Source: Nocardiopsis chromatogenes YIM 90109
Lineage (GTDB): Bacteria; Actinomycetota; Actinomycetes; Streptosporangiales; Streptosporangiaceae
Length of the DNA: 35,048 nt
Assembly: GCF_000341185.1 (NCBI RefSeq)
Contig: NZ_ANBH01000290.1
Span: 5,781-40,828, forward strand
Direction: 5' to 3'
The position numbers and the translations under genes were made by a program. Position 1 is the first letter of the stretch. Each line of letters opens with the position of its first letter. This document shows positions 22,844 to 31,223 of the stretch, piece by piece. Below the pieces are notes generated by a model. It did no database searches, was not told the origin of the DNA, and saw nothing but the letters and a program-made list of their open reading frames with translations.

Positions 22844-25342
22844 CTAGGATAGTTGTGCGCGTAATTCAGGTGCGACCTCCGCTCCGATTTCTCGCATGGC
22901 CTGTTCGTAGGCGGCAAAGGCCGTAGCAGCTGCCCTGGTGTCCCCTTGTTCGAGTAGGCAGGTGACGAGCTTGCGGTGGGGTTGCTCGGTGAGCGGCGCG
23001 ATCTGCACCGCCCGCCGCAGGAGCCGGACAGCTGTGTTCGGCTCGGAGTCGTCGACCGCTGCGAGGAGGGCCTCGATCAGCCGTTGCCGCAGCCGCTCGC
23101 GGTGGAGCTCTGCCCAGCGGAAGTCGGAGTCGGCAGCAAAGTCCTCATAGTCAACCGTCGCCTGGAGCAAGTCGTCTGCCGTCCCGTCCGACCCCATGGC
23201 CTTGTGCAGGTCCCACAGGTCCGTGCTCACCGCCTCGGGATCGAGGCGGTAGTGGTCGTCGTGCAGGACGACCGTGGCGGTGGCGCTTGCGGCGGCGGTC
23301 TGGCGCACGGCTCCGCGAAGCGCGCTGACGGCGTCGTGGAAGCGCCGGGTGGAGCGCGTCGCGATGTCGTCGGGCCACATGTCCTCTACCGCGCGGTCGA
23401 GACGGACACCGTCGGGGTGCAGCGCGAGGTAGGCGGCGACTTCGTAGGCGGAGCGCCGCCGCGGAACGGCCGCCTTGCCGCCTACGGTCATGCCGACTCG
23501 TCCAAGAACACGTAGGCGGACGGGGCGTTCAGGTGCTTCGGCTTCTGGCCCCTCGTCCTGTGTTCCTGCGGCCACCTGGCCGTCGTCAGAACCGTTCTCG
23601 CTGTCCGAGTCAATGGGGCGGTTTCGTTGCGCGTCGATGAGTGCGTCGATGACCTGTCCCCGTGTGGTGAGCGGCCAGGCCGTACCCGCCAGACCTCCGA
23701 TGTCTCCATCGCCCTTGTGAACGTGGCCTGCGTGGTCGATTACCGCGACGCGCCCTGACCAGCGGCTGAGGACGAGGGCCGCCACTGGTGCTCCCCCGGC
23801 GTCCAGCAGGTCGTCGACCTGTTGGGCCTCCTCCCGGTCTGCAGCGGCGATGAGCACATTCACCTCGCCCTCGTCGTCGGCTTCACGGTTCGGCGGCTCG
23901 ACGGGCTCTTGGTCGTCGTCTTCGTCCTCCCCCAGGTTGGTGAGCATCTCCGCATGCAGGTGGGCGATGGCCTCGCTCAAGGTCGTCGTGATGCGGATCC
24001 CTGGAGGTGCGCCGTCCCGGACGCGCTCCGCGGCGGCATCTCCCAGAAGCGTGACGAGGCAGTCCTCCGGGAGCACGACTCGCAGCCCTTCGCGCTGCAG
24101 GGCCATGGCCAGGACCGTTCGTACGGCACCGTGTGCTCCGACTCCTGTGATCCCCAAGGCGCCGCGGAGTCGTCGAAGGGCGAGGGCCTCCCCCTGCTGC
24201 TGTGGTGTGGGCGAATCGGCCTCGACCGGATGGGGTGGTGACCACAGGGAGGTCGACGCGTGGGCGGGATCCTGGGCTGCGCCTGCAAGAGCCTCATCCT
24301 CGCTCTCGTCCCAGTCGTCCTCATCGCCCTCCCCTGGGCCTCGGTCCCGGTCAGGGCGTGGGCGGCGGCCGAGGAGGTACCCGGTCGCGCCGGCGACGAC
24401 GCCCGAGGCAGCGGCGGCCCCTGCTGCTGTCGCGGCCGAGGGGATCTCGACCACGACGACGGGGCGCTCGTCCGGTGCTTGTTCGGGAGGCGGCTCCGGC
24501 GCGGGTGATTCAGGGGTCCGTGCGGCCGGTGGAGGGCCGGAGGCGACGGTGTAGGTGATCTCGACCCGGCGCTGCCCGGAGTCGGTGGCGTCGTCCAGGA
24601 GCTCGTCCGCTCCGACGCCCTGGACCACGACCTCGGGAGCATCCGGCCCCAGCTCGGCGGTGAGGTGCTCGGCGACGGATTCGGCCCGCCGCTGGGAAAG
24701 CTGCTGGTTGTACTCGGGATCCCCGCTGGCATCGGTGTGTCCGGTGACGACGATGGGGACTCCGGCGGCGCCGTGGTCGCGGATCATTGCGATGACCGAG
24801 GCGAGGCCGGCTTCCATCTCGGGCGTCAGTTCGGCGGAGTCGAGGGCGATGCCGCTGAGGACTCTGTTCCGCTCGATATGGACCCGGCCCTCGGGGCCCG
24901 CTTCCTCGTGGGCGCCGCCTTCCGGGGCGGGCGGCGGTGCCCCTTCCTCGACCGGAACCTCCCCCTCAGCAGCGTCGGCTGTCGCTGCGGGCTCAACGGC
25001 GGCGTGGGCGACCGGTGTGCTGACTGTGGCCCCTGCAGCGGTGGCCGCCAGGAGTTGAAGGGGGCCGAACAGGCGCCGCGCCGGGCGGCTCCGCATGCGC
25101 TGCCAGAGTTCGGTGGCGGCCGCAGCGAGGTACAGCCCCCAGAGCACCCACAACAGGCCGACGCCGAACGCCGTTGCCACACCTGGAGGAAGCGAGCCTC
25201 CGCGCAGGTAGGCCATCGCGCTGTCGGCGTCCCAGTCGAGGCGGGGCCAGGCGAGCACGGTGGTCGCCACGTAGGGGACTCCGGCGAGGACGGCGATGCT
25301 GAAGAGAAGTGCGCCGGTCTGCAGGACGATGCGTCGAGCCAT
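22844..25342 (-). CDS. Transmembrane OmpA-BTAD fusion regulator
   Basis: 832 residues; ATG 25342 with GAGGAA just upstream. Membrane helices at about 6-29, 57-80 and 91-115. An OmpA-like peptidoglycan-binding domain follows (about 155-268) with VVTGHTDASGDPEYNQQLSQ and then RRAESVAEHL. A fourth helix lies at about 303-326. After an acidic linker there is a region of about 380-570 with weak alpha/beta character. The C-terminus (607-832) is a winged-helix plus BTAD TPR domain of the AfsR/SARP type (LRVLGRVGMTVGGKAAVPRR; YEQAMREIGAEVAPEL). The helix count puts OmpA outside and BTAD inside the cell. Tad clusters of actinomycetes often carry LysM-BTAD proteins; here an OmpA domain takes that place. 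It ends the Tad operon, so it may sense wall or pilus state and control transcription. Confidence 0.85.
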   Translation of the reverse strand: MARRIVLQTGALLFSIAVLAGVPYVATTVLAWPRLDWDADSAMAYLRGGSLPPGVATAFGVGLLWVLWGLYLAAAATELWQRMRSRPARRLFGPLQLLAATAAGATVSTPVAHAAVEPAATADAAEGEVPVEEGAPPPAPEGGAHEEAGPEGRVHIERNRVLSGIALDSAELTPEMEAGLASVIAMIRDHGAAGVPIVVTGHTDASGDPEYNQQLSQRRAESVAEHLTAELGPDAPEVVVQGVGADELLDDATDSGQRRVEITYTVASGPPPAARTPESPAPEPPPEQAPDERPVVVVEIPSAATAAGAAAASGVVAGATGYLLGRRPRPDRDRGPGEGDEDDWDESEDEALAGAAQDPAHASTSLWSPPHPVEADSPTPQQQGEALALRRLRGALGITGVGAHGAVRTVLAMALQREGLRVVLPEDCLVTLLGDAAAERVRDGAPPGIRITTTLSEAIAHLHAEMLTNLGEDEDDDQEPVEPPNREADDEGEVNVLIAAADREEAQQVDDLLDAGGAPVAALVLSRWSGRVAVIDHAGHVHKGDGDIGGLAGTAWPLTTRGQVIDALIDAQRNRPIDSDSENGSDDGQVAAGTQDEGPEAEAPERPVRLRVLGRVGMTVGGKAAVPRRRSAYEVAAYLALHPDGVRLDRAVEDMWPDDIATRSTRRFHDAVSALRGAVRQTAAASATATVVLHDDHYRLDPEAVSTDLWDLHKAMGSDGTADDLLQATVDYEDFAADSDFRWAELHRERLRQRLIEALLAAVDDSEPNTAVRLLRRAVQIAPLTEQPHRKLVTCLLEQGDTRAAATAFAAYEQAMREIGAEVAPELRAQLS

Positions 25343-25356
25343 GGGGGTTCCTCGGT

Positions 25357-25755
25357 TCAGGGGCCGGTGTGCGGTGCGGCGCTCGCGCTGGCCGCGAGGG
25401 TGCGGCTCCCCAGGGGCATCAGCGTGAAGTCGTAGTCGAGTTGGGCGGTCACCGTGACGGCGTCCTCTCCGGCGGAGACGGTGCCTGTGGCTCCGGCCCG
25501 GTCGAGAAAGTTCCGGGCCGCGCGCTCGGCGGCCTCAGGGTCGAGCAGGATCTCCTCCCCTGTCCGGTAGGTGGCCAGGTCGATCTGCTGTGCCCCGGCT
25601 CGGGCCGCCTCCTGCGCCAAGGAGAGGGCCCGGCTCCGCTCGGCCAGGGCCGATCCGCCTTCCCACACCAGGGCGAAGACGAAGACGAGGGTGAGGGCGG
25701 TGGTGGTGACGAAGGCGGTCACCTGCCCGGCGTCGGATCTGGAGCGTCCGCTCAT
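25357..25755 (-). CDS. TadG-like pilus-assembly protein
   Basis: 132 residues. A short basic start, then SDAGQVTAFVTTTALTLVFV (7-26), the N-terminal signal-like helix of the Rv3654c/TadG family, and a small extracytoplasmic domain. Overlaps the preceding TadE-like gene (ATGA) and is 14 bases from the OmpA-BTAD gene. Probably a minor pilin or pilus-assembly factor. Confidence 0.75.
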   Translation of the reverse strand: MSGRSRSDAGQVTAFVTTTALTLVFVFALVWEGGSALAERSRALSLAQEAARAGAQQIDLATYRTGEEILLDPEAAERAARNFLDRAGATGTVSAGEDAVTVTAQLDYDFTLMPLGSRTLAASASAAPHTGP

Positions 25756-26183
25756 GGACGCCCCCGGTACACGTCGACCACGGCGTCGGCCTCGCCCTCG
25801 ACGTCTCGGTGGAGGGGCACCCCGAGGCCGGTGAGGCCACTGAGGTCGGCCCGGCAGGTCAGCTCGGCTCTCACGGTGCCGCCGGGCTCCAGAGCGCCCG
25901 TCTCCAGGGTCAGGGTGTGGCTGCTGCAGCTCAGCTCGTGCGTACGCAGAGCGTCCGCAACGGCCCTTTCGGCGGCGGCGCGTGCCTGCTCGGGGCTGCG
26001 TTCCAATGTGGCGGCGCGCGCTCCCGCGTGGGCGGCGGCGTCGGCCGCCTGTGTCGCCGTCGTGAGGCGGTGGGCCAGCACGATCAGCAGGACGAGCAGG
26101 ATCAGCAGCGGGGTGAGGACCGCCAGCTCCACGGCCGCGCTCCCCCGCTGTTCTCCCTGGAGTCGGAGTTCGCGGCCGGTCAT
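25752..26183 (-). CDS. TadE-like pseudopilin
   Basis: 143 residues. N-terminal EQRGSAAVELAVLTPLLILL (11-30) is the TadE signature: a G at the processing site, E at +5 and a hydrophobic helix. An alpha segment (ATQAADAAAHAGARAATLER) and a soluble domain with two cysteines (HELSCSS, ELTCRAD) follow. TadE proteins are minor pilins of the Tad apparatus, exported and processed by a TadV-type peptidase, which is not in this window. Overlaps both neighbours by four bases. Confidence 0.85.
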   Translation of the reverse strand: MTGRELRLQGEQRGSAAVELAVLTPLLILLVLLIVLAHRLTTATQAADAAAHAGARAATLERSPEQARAAAERAVADALRTHELSCSSHTLTLETGALEPGGTVRAELTCRADLSGLTGLGVPLHRDVEGEADAVVDVYRGRP

Positions 26184-26563
26184 GGCGGGCTGGTGAACCT
26201 CTCCACAGGTGCCGAGCTCTCGTGTCGGATCGGCCAGGTCAGTCCGGGTAGGACGGACGGGACCTGCGCGGTGACGACGACGCGGGCCGCCTCGTCGTCG
26301 CGGTGCACCTCAACGTTGAGCCCGCGCAGGAGGCGCCCGCCGAGCTGTTCTCCTGCGTGTTCTCCGGCGGCCTGGCCGTCGGCGTCGGTGGCGTCGACGG
26401 CTCGGGCCTCGGCCAGGGCCGTGGTCGCGATGGACTGGGCCACCTGTGAGGCGTGGGCGACCAGTCCGGCCTGGATCACCAGGAGCAGCAGAAGCAGCAG
26501 GAGGGGCGTGGCGACCGCGAGTTCCGCGCTGCCCCGGTCGCTGCGGGTGCGTGCGGCCCTCAT
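26180..26563 (-). CDS. TadE-like pseudopilin (second copy)
   Basis: 127 residues. The N-terminus is RSDRGSAELAVATPLLLLLL (7-26) with a hydrophobic helix. The glutamate is at +3 after the glycine rather than +5, as if two residues were missing from the usual motif. A small soluble domain follows (RGLNVEVHRDDEAARVVVTA). Overlaps the pilin gene upstream (ATGA) and the next TadE-like gene (ATGA). A minor pilin role is expected. Confidence 0.8.
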   Translation of the reverse strand: MRAARTRSDRGSAELAVATPLLLLLLLLVIQAGLVAHASQVAQSIATTALAEARAVDATDADGQAAGEHAGEQLGGRLLRGLNVEVHRDDEAARVVVTAQVPSVLPGLTWPIRHESSAPVERFTSPP

Positions 26564-26736
26564 TCGGAGAGCATGCTGACGATCTCGTCAGCCTTGTCGG
26601 TGACGGCGGGGGTGAGTACGGCGAAGACCGCGATGGCCAGGCCGACGAGCAGGGCGATGACGACGACGGATTCGGTGGAGTAGCCGGAGTCGGGGCGGCG
26701 GGGCCGGAGCGGGAACACGGTGTGGGAGCGGTGCAT
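26560..26736 (-). CDS. Flp/Tad major pilin-like small protein, 58 aa
   Basis: Starts at ATG 26736 with GGGAG eight bases upstream; its TGA overlaps the TadE start (ATGA). It has a basic leader (RPRRPDSG), then YSTESVVVIALLVGLAIAVF and a short C-terminal tail (TDKADEIVSMLSE). This matches the layout of Flp-type pilins: a short leader ending in Gly, a Glu soon after, one hydrophobic helix and a tiny mature domain. The glutamate is at +4, not +5. Position between tadC and tadE supports the call. It would be the pilus subunit. Confidence 0.8.
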   Translation of the reverse strand: MHRSHTVFPLRPRRPDSGYSTESVVVIALLVGLAIAVFAVLTPAVTDKADEIVSMLSE

Positions 26737-26749
26737 GGGGATGTCTCCC

Positions 26750-27640
26750 TCAGAGGCTGGTGAGGATGAGGCTGAGCGCCGGGTAGCCGACGAGGACGAG
26801 GAACCCGGCGAACAGGAGGACGACCGGCAGGCTCATGCGTTCGGTGGCGGCTTGGGCCTGGGCGTCGAGGGCCGCCAGGTGGCGGGTGCGCAGGGAGCGC
26901 GCTTTGGCGGCCAGGGAGGCTCGGACGCGGGCGCCGTCGGTTCCGGCGAGTTGGAGGCTGGCGGCGAGCTCGTTGAACTCGTCCAGGTCGTAGCGGTCTC
27001 CGAGTTCTCGGAGGGCGGACCATGGCGGGTCGCGGCGCAGGGCGGCGGCGCGCAGGGCGATCCGGATGCGCGCCATGGCCGTGCCCCCGGTGCGGGACGC
27101 CTCGTCCAGGGCCCCGCTGACTCCGGCGCCGCCGGCGAGGGCGACGACGACCAGGTCGGCGAATGCGGCGACGGTCTGGCGCATCTCCGTGCGCCGCTTG
27201 GCGGCTTCGTCGCGCAAGGACAGGTCCGGGGCCAGCCAGAGTACGCCTGCGGCCAGGGCCCACAGCAGGAAGCCGGGCAGCGGCGCGATGGGCACGCCGG
27301 CCACCGTTGCAACTGCCCCGACCAGGGGCGGGAGCGCCACTCCGACCAGGGCGGTGGTGGTCTTCTCCGCCAGGTAGGAGGGGATGTCGCGCTCGCAGAG
27401 GAGGAGTCGGGCGCGCGTCCGCTTGGTGGGTAGCCCCATGGCCGCGAGCACGGGGATCCCTCGGCTTCCGAGGCGGGCCGCCCAACTGCCCGCCGACACC
27501 GTGGAGGGCGCGGGGCGCGGTGGTGGGGGCTCGGTCAGGAGGTCGGCCAGGCTCGGGCGCGCCCACCGCAGGGCGATGAGCACCCAGGCTCCGGCGCCGA
27601 TGAGAGTGCCGCCGATCCCGGCGAGGAGGAGGGGGCTCAT
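26750..27640 (-). CDS. tadC: TadC-like pilus inner-membrane protein
   Basis: 296 residues from ATG 27640 (AGGTGAG upstream; the ATG overlaps the tadB-like stop). Membrane helices near 5-25, 115-150 and 270-295. The cytoplasmic middle has the T2SF/GspF helical fold (SLRDEAAKRRTEMRQTVAAF, LVVVALAGGAGVSGALDEAS; WSALRELGDRYDLDEFNELA). Ends with the typical membrane hairpin (LPVVLLFAGFLVLVGYPALS). Works with TadB as the platform for the TadA ATPase. A longer upstream reading only shadows the previous gene. Confidence 0.88.
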   Translation of the reverse strand: MSPLLLAGIGGTLIGAGAWVLIALRWARPSLADLLTEPPPPRPAPSTVSAGSWAARLGSRGIPVLAAMGLPTKRTRARLLLCERDIPSYLAEKTTTALVGVALPPLVGAVATVAGVPIAPLPGFLLWALAAGVLWLAPDLSLRDEAAKRRTEMRQTVAAFADLVVVALAGGAGVSGALDEASRTGGTAMARIRIALRAAALRRDPPWSALRELGDRYDLDEFNELAASLQLAGTDGARVRASLAAKARSLRTRHLAALDAQAQAATERMSLPVVLLFAGFLVLVGYPALSLILTSL

Positions 27641-28518
27641 GTGCTCACCTGCGCATGGGGCTCGGCGCGCAGCACGCGTGGTCCGAGGTCGGTTCGCGAC
27701 AGCCGGGCGAGCCAGGTCAGGGCGAGTGCCCAGAGCGCGCCGATGCCGGCCAGCACGAGCTGTCCGAGCGCGCCGTCGTAGGGGGCCAGGTAGGTCGGGT
27801 TGAAGACCAGGAGGAGGACCGCCAGGGCCAGGGTGGTGGCGGTTATGATGCGCATCGCGGTGTGCACCCGGGCCCGGGTGGCGGCCACGCGTACGAGCAT
27901 CGCGGCCTGCTCCCGGGTCGCCTCGGCCAGCCCGGACAGCAGCGCCCCGAGGTCGGCCGCGTGCCGGGTGGCCGCGTTGCTCAGGGCGGCGGCCACCAGG
28001 TCCGCGGTCGGGGTGTCGACGGCTTCGGCGAACTCGGTCAGCGTCTTGTGCGGGTGGTCGGTGCGGATCCGCTCGGCCAGGCGCACCACGTGCTCCCGGA
28101 TGGAAGCCGGGGCGATGGGAGCGGTGGCGGTGATGGCGCTCTGCAGGCCCGATGCCGCCGACATCAGGTCGCGCACCTGTTCGGTCCAGGCCGCCACGGC
28201 CTCGATGCGCTCCAGCCGCTCGTGGTGCTCGCGGTCGGGGCCCAGCAGTCCGGGCAGCCACCAGGCCGCGGCGGCCGCGAGCAGAGCAGCGACGGGCCAG
28301 CCGGTCACTGCCCAGGCCGCCGCTGCGGCACCGAGGACGCCGACGGCGCGCAGGGCGCGGCGGCGGTCGGTGAGCAGGGTCCTAACGTCCAGGGCCTTGC
28401 GCGCAGGAGCGTTGCCTTCGACGGCGGCAAAGGCGCCGTTGAGCGTGAGCCATAGGCCGCCGCCGAGGGCCGCTCCCCCGGCGATGCCGATCAGGGTTGC
28501 GGCGTTCACCCGGACCAC
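27637..28518 (-). CDS. tadB: TadB-like pilus inner-membrane protein
   Basis: 293 residues from GTG 28518; GTG 28509, which overlaps the cpaF stop as GTGA, is an equally good start. Hydrophobic helices at about 8-30, 56-92 and 215-275. Between them lies a GspF-type helical domain (WTEQVRDLMSAASGLQSAIT; AALSNAATRHAADLGALLSG). Overlaps tadC by four bases. Forms the membrane platform with TadC. Confidence 0.87.
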   Translation of the reverse strand: MVRVNAATLIGIAGGAALGGGLWLTLNGAFAAVEGNAPARKALDVRTLLTDRRRALRAVGVLGAAAAAWAVTGWPVAALLAAAAAWWLPGLLGPDREHHERLERIEAVAAWTEQVRDLMSAASGLQSAITATAPIAPASIREHVVRLAERIRTDHPHKTLTEFAEAVDTPTADLVAAALSNAATRHAADLGALLSGLAEATREQAAMLVRVAATRARVHTAMRIITATTLALAVLLLVFNPTYLAPYDGALGQLVLAGIGALWALALTWLARLSRTDLGPRVLRAEPHAQVST

Positions 28519-29816
28519 CCCTGCATGTCGGGTTCGACCAGGCGGGCGATGTCGAAGCCCGCCGCAGTGAGCACATCGATGGTGGGCGGGCTCGGCGGGG
28601 CGGCCGGTAGCCGTCCCGCCTCCCGGGAGCGGCGGTAGATCTCGTTGGAGGCCACGCGCGGCCCTTCGGCGCCCACGACCTCGCGGATGCTGGTGACCAC
28701 GCGTTCCCCGGTAGGGGTGGCAGAGATGTGCACGACCAGGTGCACGGCGGTGGCGATGAGCAGGCAGGTGGCGTCGAGCGGGAGGCGCTCGGCGGACTGG
28801 GCCGCATAGGCGCCGAGCTTGGCGAACGCACCGTCCGATGAGGCGGCGTGCAGGGTGGTCAGGCTGCCGTCGTTGCCCTGGCTCATCGCGTTGAGCAGCG
28901 GGACCGTCTCGTGGCCGCGGGTCTCGCCCACGATCACCCGGTCCGGGCTCATGCGCAGGGCCGCCCGGACGAGTTCGGCGACGGTGACCTCGCCGGCGCC
29001 TTCGACGTTGGGCGGACGGGCGTGCAGGGCGACGGCGTCCGGGTGGGCATGGGGGTCGCGCTCCAGCCCGAGTTCGGGGACGTCTTCGATGGTCACGATG
29101 CGCTCGTCCGGCGGGATGTGGGATGCCAGGGCCCGCAGCAGGGTGGTCTTTCCGGCTCCGGTGCCGCCGGTGATGACGATGTTGCGGCGGGAGCGCACCG
29201 CCGCGCCGAGCAGTCCGGCGGCCGCGTCGTCGAGCGTGCCCAGCTTGCGGAGTTCGCGCAGGGTGGTGGTCCGGTGGCGGTGGCGGCGGATCGACACCGA
29301 GGGGGTGTGGACCACGTCCATCACGGCGTTCATCCGGGAGCCGTCACGCAGGGGCATGTCGAGGATCGGGGCAGCCGGGTCGAAGCGGCGCTCCCCGGCG
29401 GGGGATTCGGAGGCGATCCGGCGCACCAAAGCGACCAGCTCGTCGGGTGTGGCCACGATCGGCGGGCGCCTTTCGCGGCGCCCGTCGGCGTAGCGGACCC
29501 ACACCTGCGTTCCCGTCAGGTTGATGTTCTCGATGTCGGGGTCGTCCAGGAGGTCCTGGAGGGGGCCGGTGCCGCATACCTGGGCCAGGGCCGCTTGCAG
29601 GACCCGCTGCTCGACCTCGCGGCTGAGCACCCGGTCACCGCGGGCCAGCGCCCGTTGGGCGGCCTGGTCGAGGACCTCGCGGATGACGCGCTCGGCCCGG
29701 GCCGCGAAGTCCTCGGGGGTTTCCGCGTCGTCGAGGTTGACGGTCGCGCTGAGGCGGCGCAGGGCTTCACCGCTGGTGTAGCGGACCCATCGGGCCACCA
29801 GTTCCTCGGTGCTCAT
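28506..29816 (-). CDS. tadA: TadA/CpaF-family secretion ATPase
   Basis: 436 residues from ATG 29816, which overlaps the tadZ-like stop (ATGA). The N-terminal helical domain is followed by a CpaF core: Walker A GGTGAGKTT (217-225), Asp box VTIEDVPEL (241-249), Walker B DRVIVGETRG (292-301) and His box GSLTTLHAAS (317-326). All catalytic motifs look intact. It drives extension, and possibly retraction, of the Tad pilus. In-frame sequence upstream of 29816 only shadows tadZ. Confidence 0.94.
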   Translation of the reverse strand: MSTEELVARWVRYTSGEALRRLSATVNLDDAETPEDFAARAERVIREVLDQAAQRALARGDRVLSREVEQRVLQAALAQVCGTGPLQDLLDDPDIENINLTGTQVWVRYADGRRERRPPIVATPDELVALVRRIASESPAGERRFDPAAPILDMPLRDGSRMNAVMDVVHTPSVSIRRHRHRTTTLRELRKLGTLDDAAAGLLGAAVRSRRNIVITGGTGAGKTTLLRALASHIPPDERIVTIEDVPELGLERDPHAHPDAVALHARPPNVEGAGEVTVAELVRAALRMSPDRVIVGETRGHETVPLLNAMSQGNDGSLTTLHAASSDGAFAKLGAYAAQSAERLPLDATCLLIATAVHLVVHISATPTGERVVTSIREVVGAEGPRVASNEIYRRSREAGRLPAAPPSPPTIDVLTAAGFDIARLVEPDMQGWSG

Positions 29817-30547
29817 GGGGCGCTCACCGGCCTGGAGTTCATCTGCGAGTCGAGCTCGCCCGCGAGCCGCCGGGCCGTGGCGAGCAGGGGCCGCCTGCTC
29901 CATCGACGCGGGGGTACCGAGTCGCCTCGCAGCAGGCTCGCGGAGGGGCGATCGGCGGGGATGCGCGCTCGTACTGGCGCGCCTATGGCTTCTTGCAGGG
30001 CCGCGTCGTCGTGCGGGCCGGTCGTGACAGCCAACTCGAGATTCGAGATCCCGGCCTTCAGGGCGGGAAGAGCGTCTCGGACCCGTTTGAGGTGTGCGAC
30101 GTCGTCGTTGGCGACCAGGAGAGTTGCGTGGGCAGCGGCGGCCAGGCGCACGGCCGGCGACCGCGGGGCCATCCGCCCCAGGTCCACGACCACGATCCCG
30201 TTCCCCGAGGTCAACGCCTCTGTGTTCTCGGCCAGGAGGGCGACGGCGTTGGCGGCGCGGTCGGCGGCCGATGGTGCCGTGCAGGCGCGCAGGCCGCCGG
30301 GAAGGACCTGGGTGAAGTCCTCGGGCCGGGCGCGGCGTTGAGGGCCGTCGAGGCGGGAGGCGGCGGCGAGCTCGACCAGTCCGGGGGAGGCAGGAAGGTG
30401 GCGCCAGGCCGCGATGTCTCCTCCGGAGGCGTCGGCCTCGATCACGGTCGCGGTCTCGGGTTCGGGCCAGGCGGCGGCCAGGGCCAGGGCGAGTGTGGTG
30501 GCCCCGGGCGCGCCGCTGAGCGAGCACACCGCGGCCAGGCGGGTCAC
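29813..30547 (-). CDS. tadZ: TadZ-like ParA/MinD-family protein
   Basis: 244 residues. A deviant Walker A, CSLSGAPGATTLALALAAAW (8-27), lacks the lysines of ParA; this is normal for TadZ and suggests weak or no ATP hydrolysis. EADASGGDIAAW (38-49) matches the Walker A' region, and IVVVDLGRMA (about 118-127) the Walker B strand. TadZ places the pilus machine in the cell. Overlaps cpaB upstream and cpaF downstream by four bases each. Confidence 0.82.
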   Translation of the reverse strand: MTRLAAVCSLSGAPGATTLALALAAAWPEPETATVIEADASGGDIAAWRHLPASPGLVELAAASRLDGPQRRARPEDFTQVLPGGLRACTAPSAADRAANAVALLAENTEALTSGNGIVVVDLGRMAPRSPAVRLAAAAHATLLVANDDVAHLKRVRDALPALKAGISNLELAVTTGPHDDAALQEAIGAPVRARIPADRPSASLLRGDSVPPRRWSRRPLLATARRLAGELDSQMNSRPVSAP

Positions 30548-31185
30548 GGGACGCCTCCGCCGACTTCAACGACCGACAGGGCCTCGGCTGCGGCGGCCTG
30601 GGCGACGCGAGCAGCATCGGCGGCGTCGACGACGAGCTCGACGCGGGTGGACTCCGAGGTGTCGCCGGTCGGGGCGTGGATGGCCTGGACCCTTGCGGGA
30701 ACGCCAGTGGTCTCGGCGTCGCCTTCACCGTCGCCGAGTTCGGAGATGATCGCCGAGACCTGTGCGCCTTCCTGGAGGGAGGCGGGGAACTGCGCGGGCG
30801 ACAGAACTGCGCCGATGACGGCCTCCCCGTCTTCCAGGTGCGCGGGTTCGGCGGTGACGGCTTTGGAGGGGATCAGCGACCGTTCGGGCACCGCGGTGGA
30901 CAGGCGTTGGCCGACAAGGCCGTCGCGCTCTTCGACAGGGACGGCGGACAGCGCGTCGGCACCGGCGATGTGAACCACCTGCAGGTCGCCGGATTCCAGG
31001 AGGCGTCCGGCGGGAAGGTCGCGTGCGGCGGCCACGTATCCGCTTCGGTCATCGCTCCGGTCGAGTGCGGCGCCGGCTGCGACGGCGCCGAGTGCCATCA
31101 GCACCAGCCCTGCGGCCAGTCGGCGCCATCGGCGCGCCCCGGCCTTAAGCCGGAGCTTTGAGCCACGGCCGTCTGGTTGCGTCAT
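30544..31185 (-). CDS. cpaB: CpaB/RcpC-like protein with SAF domain
   Basis: 213 residues from ATG 31185 with AAGGAG upstream. A basic start (RLKAGARRWRR), one membrane helix (LAAGLVLMALGAVAAGAALD, 23-42), then a SAF-type domain (YVAAARDLPAGRLLESGDLQ; LVGQRLSTAVPERSLIPSKA) and a beta-rich C-terminal part. CpaB/RcpC proteins belong to the Tad envelope complex; the exact role in Gram-positives is not settled. Confidence 0.83.
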   Translation of the reverse strand: MTQPDGRGSKLRLKAGARRWRRLAAGLVLMALGAVAAGAALDRSDDRSGYVAAARDLPAGRLLESGDLQVVHIAGADALSAVPVEERDGLVGQRLSTAVPERSLIPSKAVTAEPAHLEDGEAVIGAVLSPAQFPASLQEGAQVSAIISELGDGEGDAETTGVPARVQAIHAPTGDTSESTRVELVVDAADAARVAQAAAAEALSVVEVGGGVP

Positions 31186-31223
31186 TGCCGTACTCCTTCG
31201 ACAGCTCTCGTGGGCGCGGGGTC

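Noticed and set aside
29817-30728. N-terminal extension of the TadA/CpaF gene
   Set aside because: The extension is the shadow of tadZ; ATG 29816 with ATGA coupling is the natural start.
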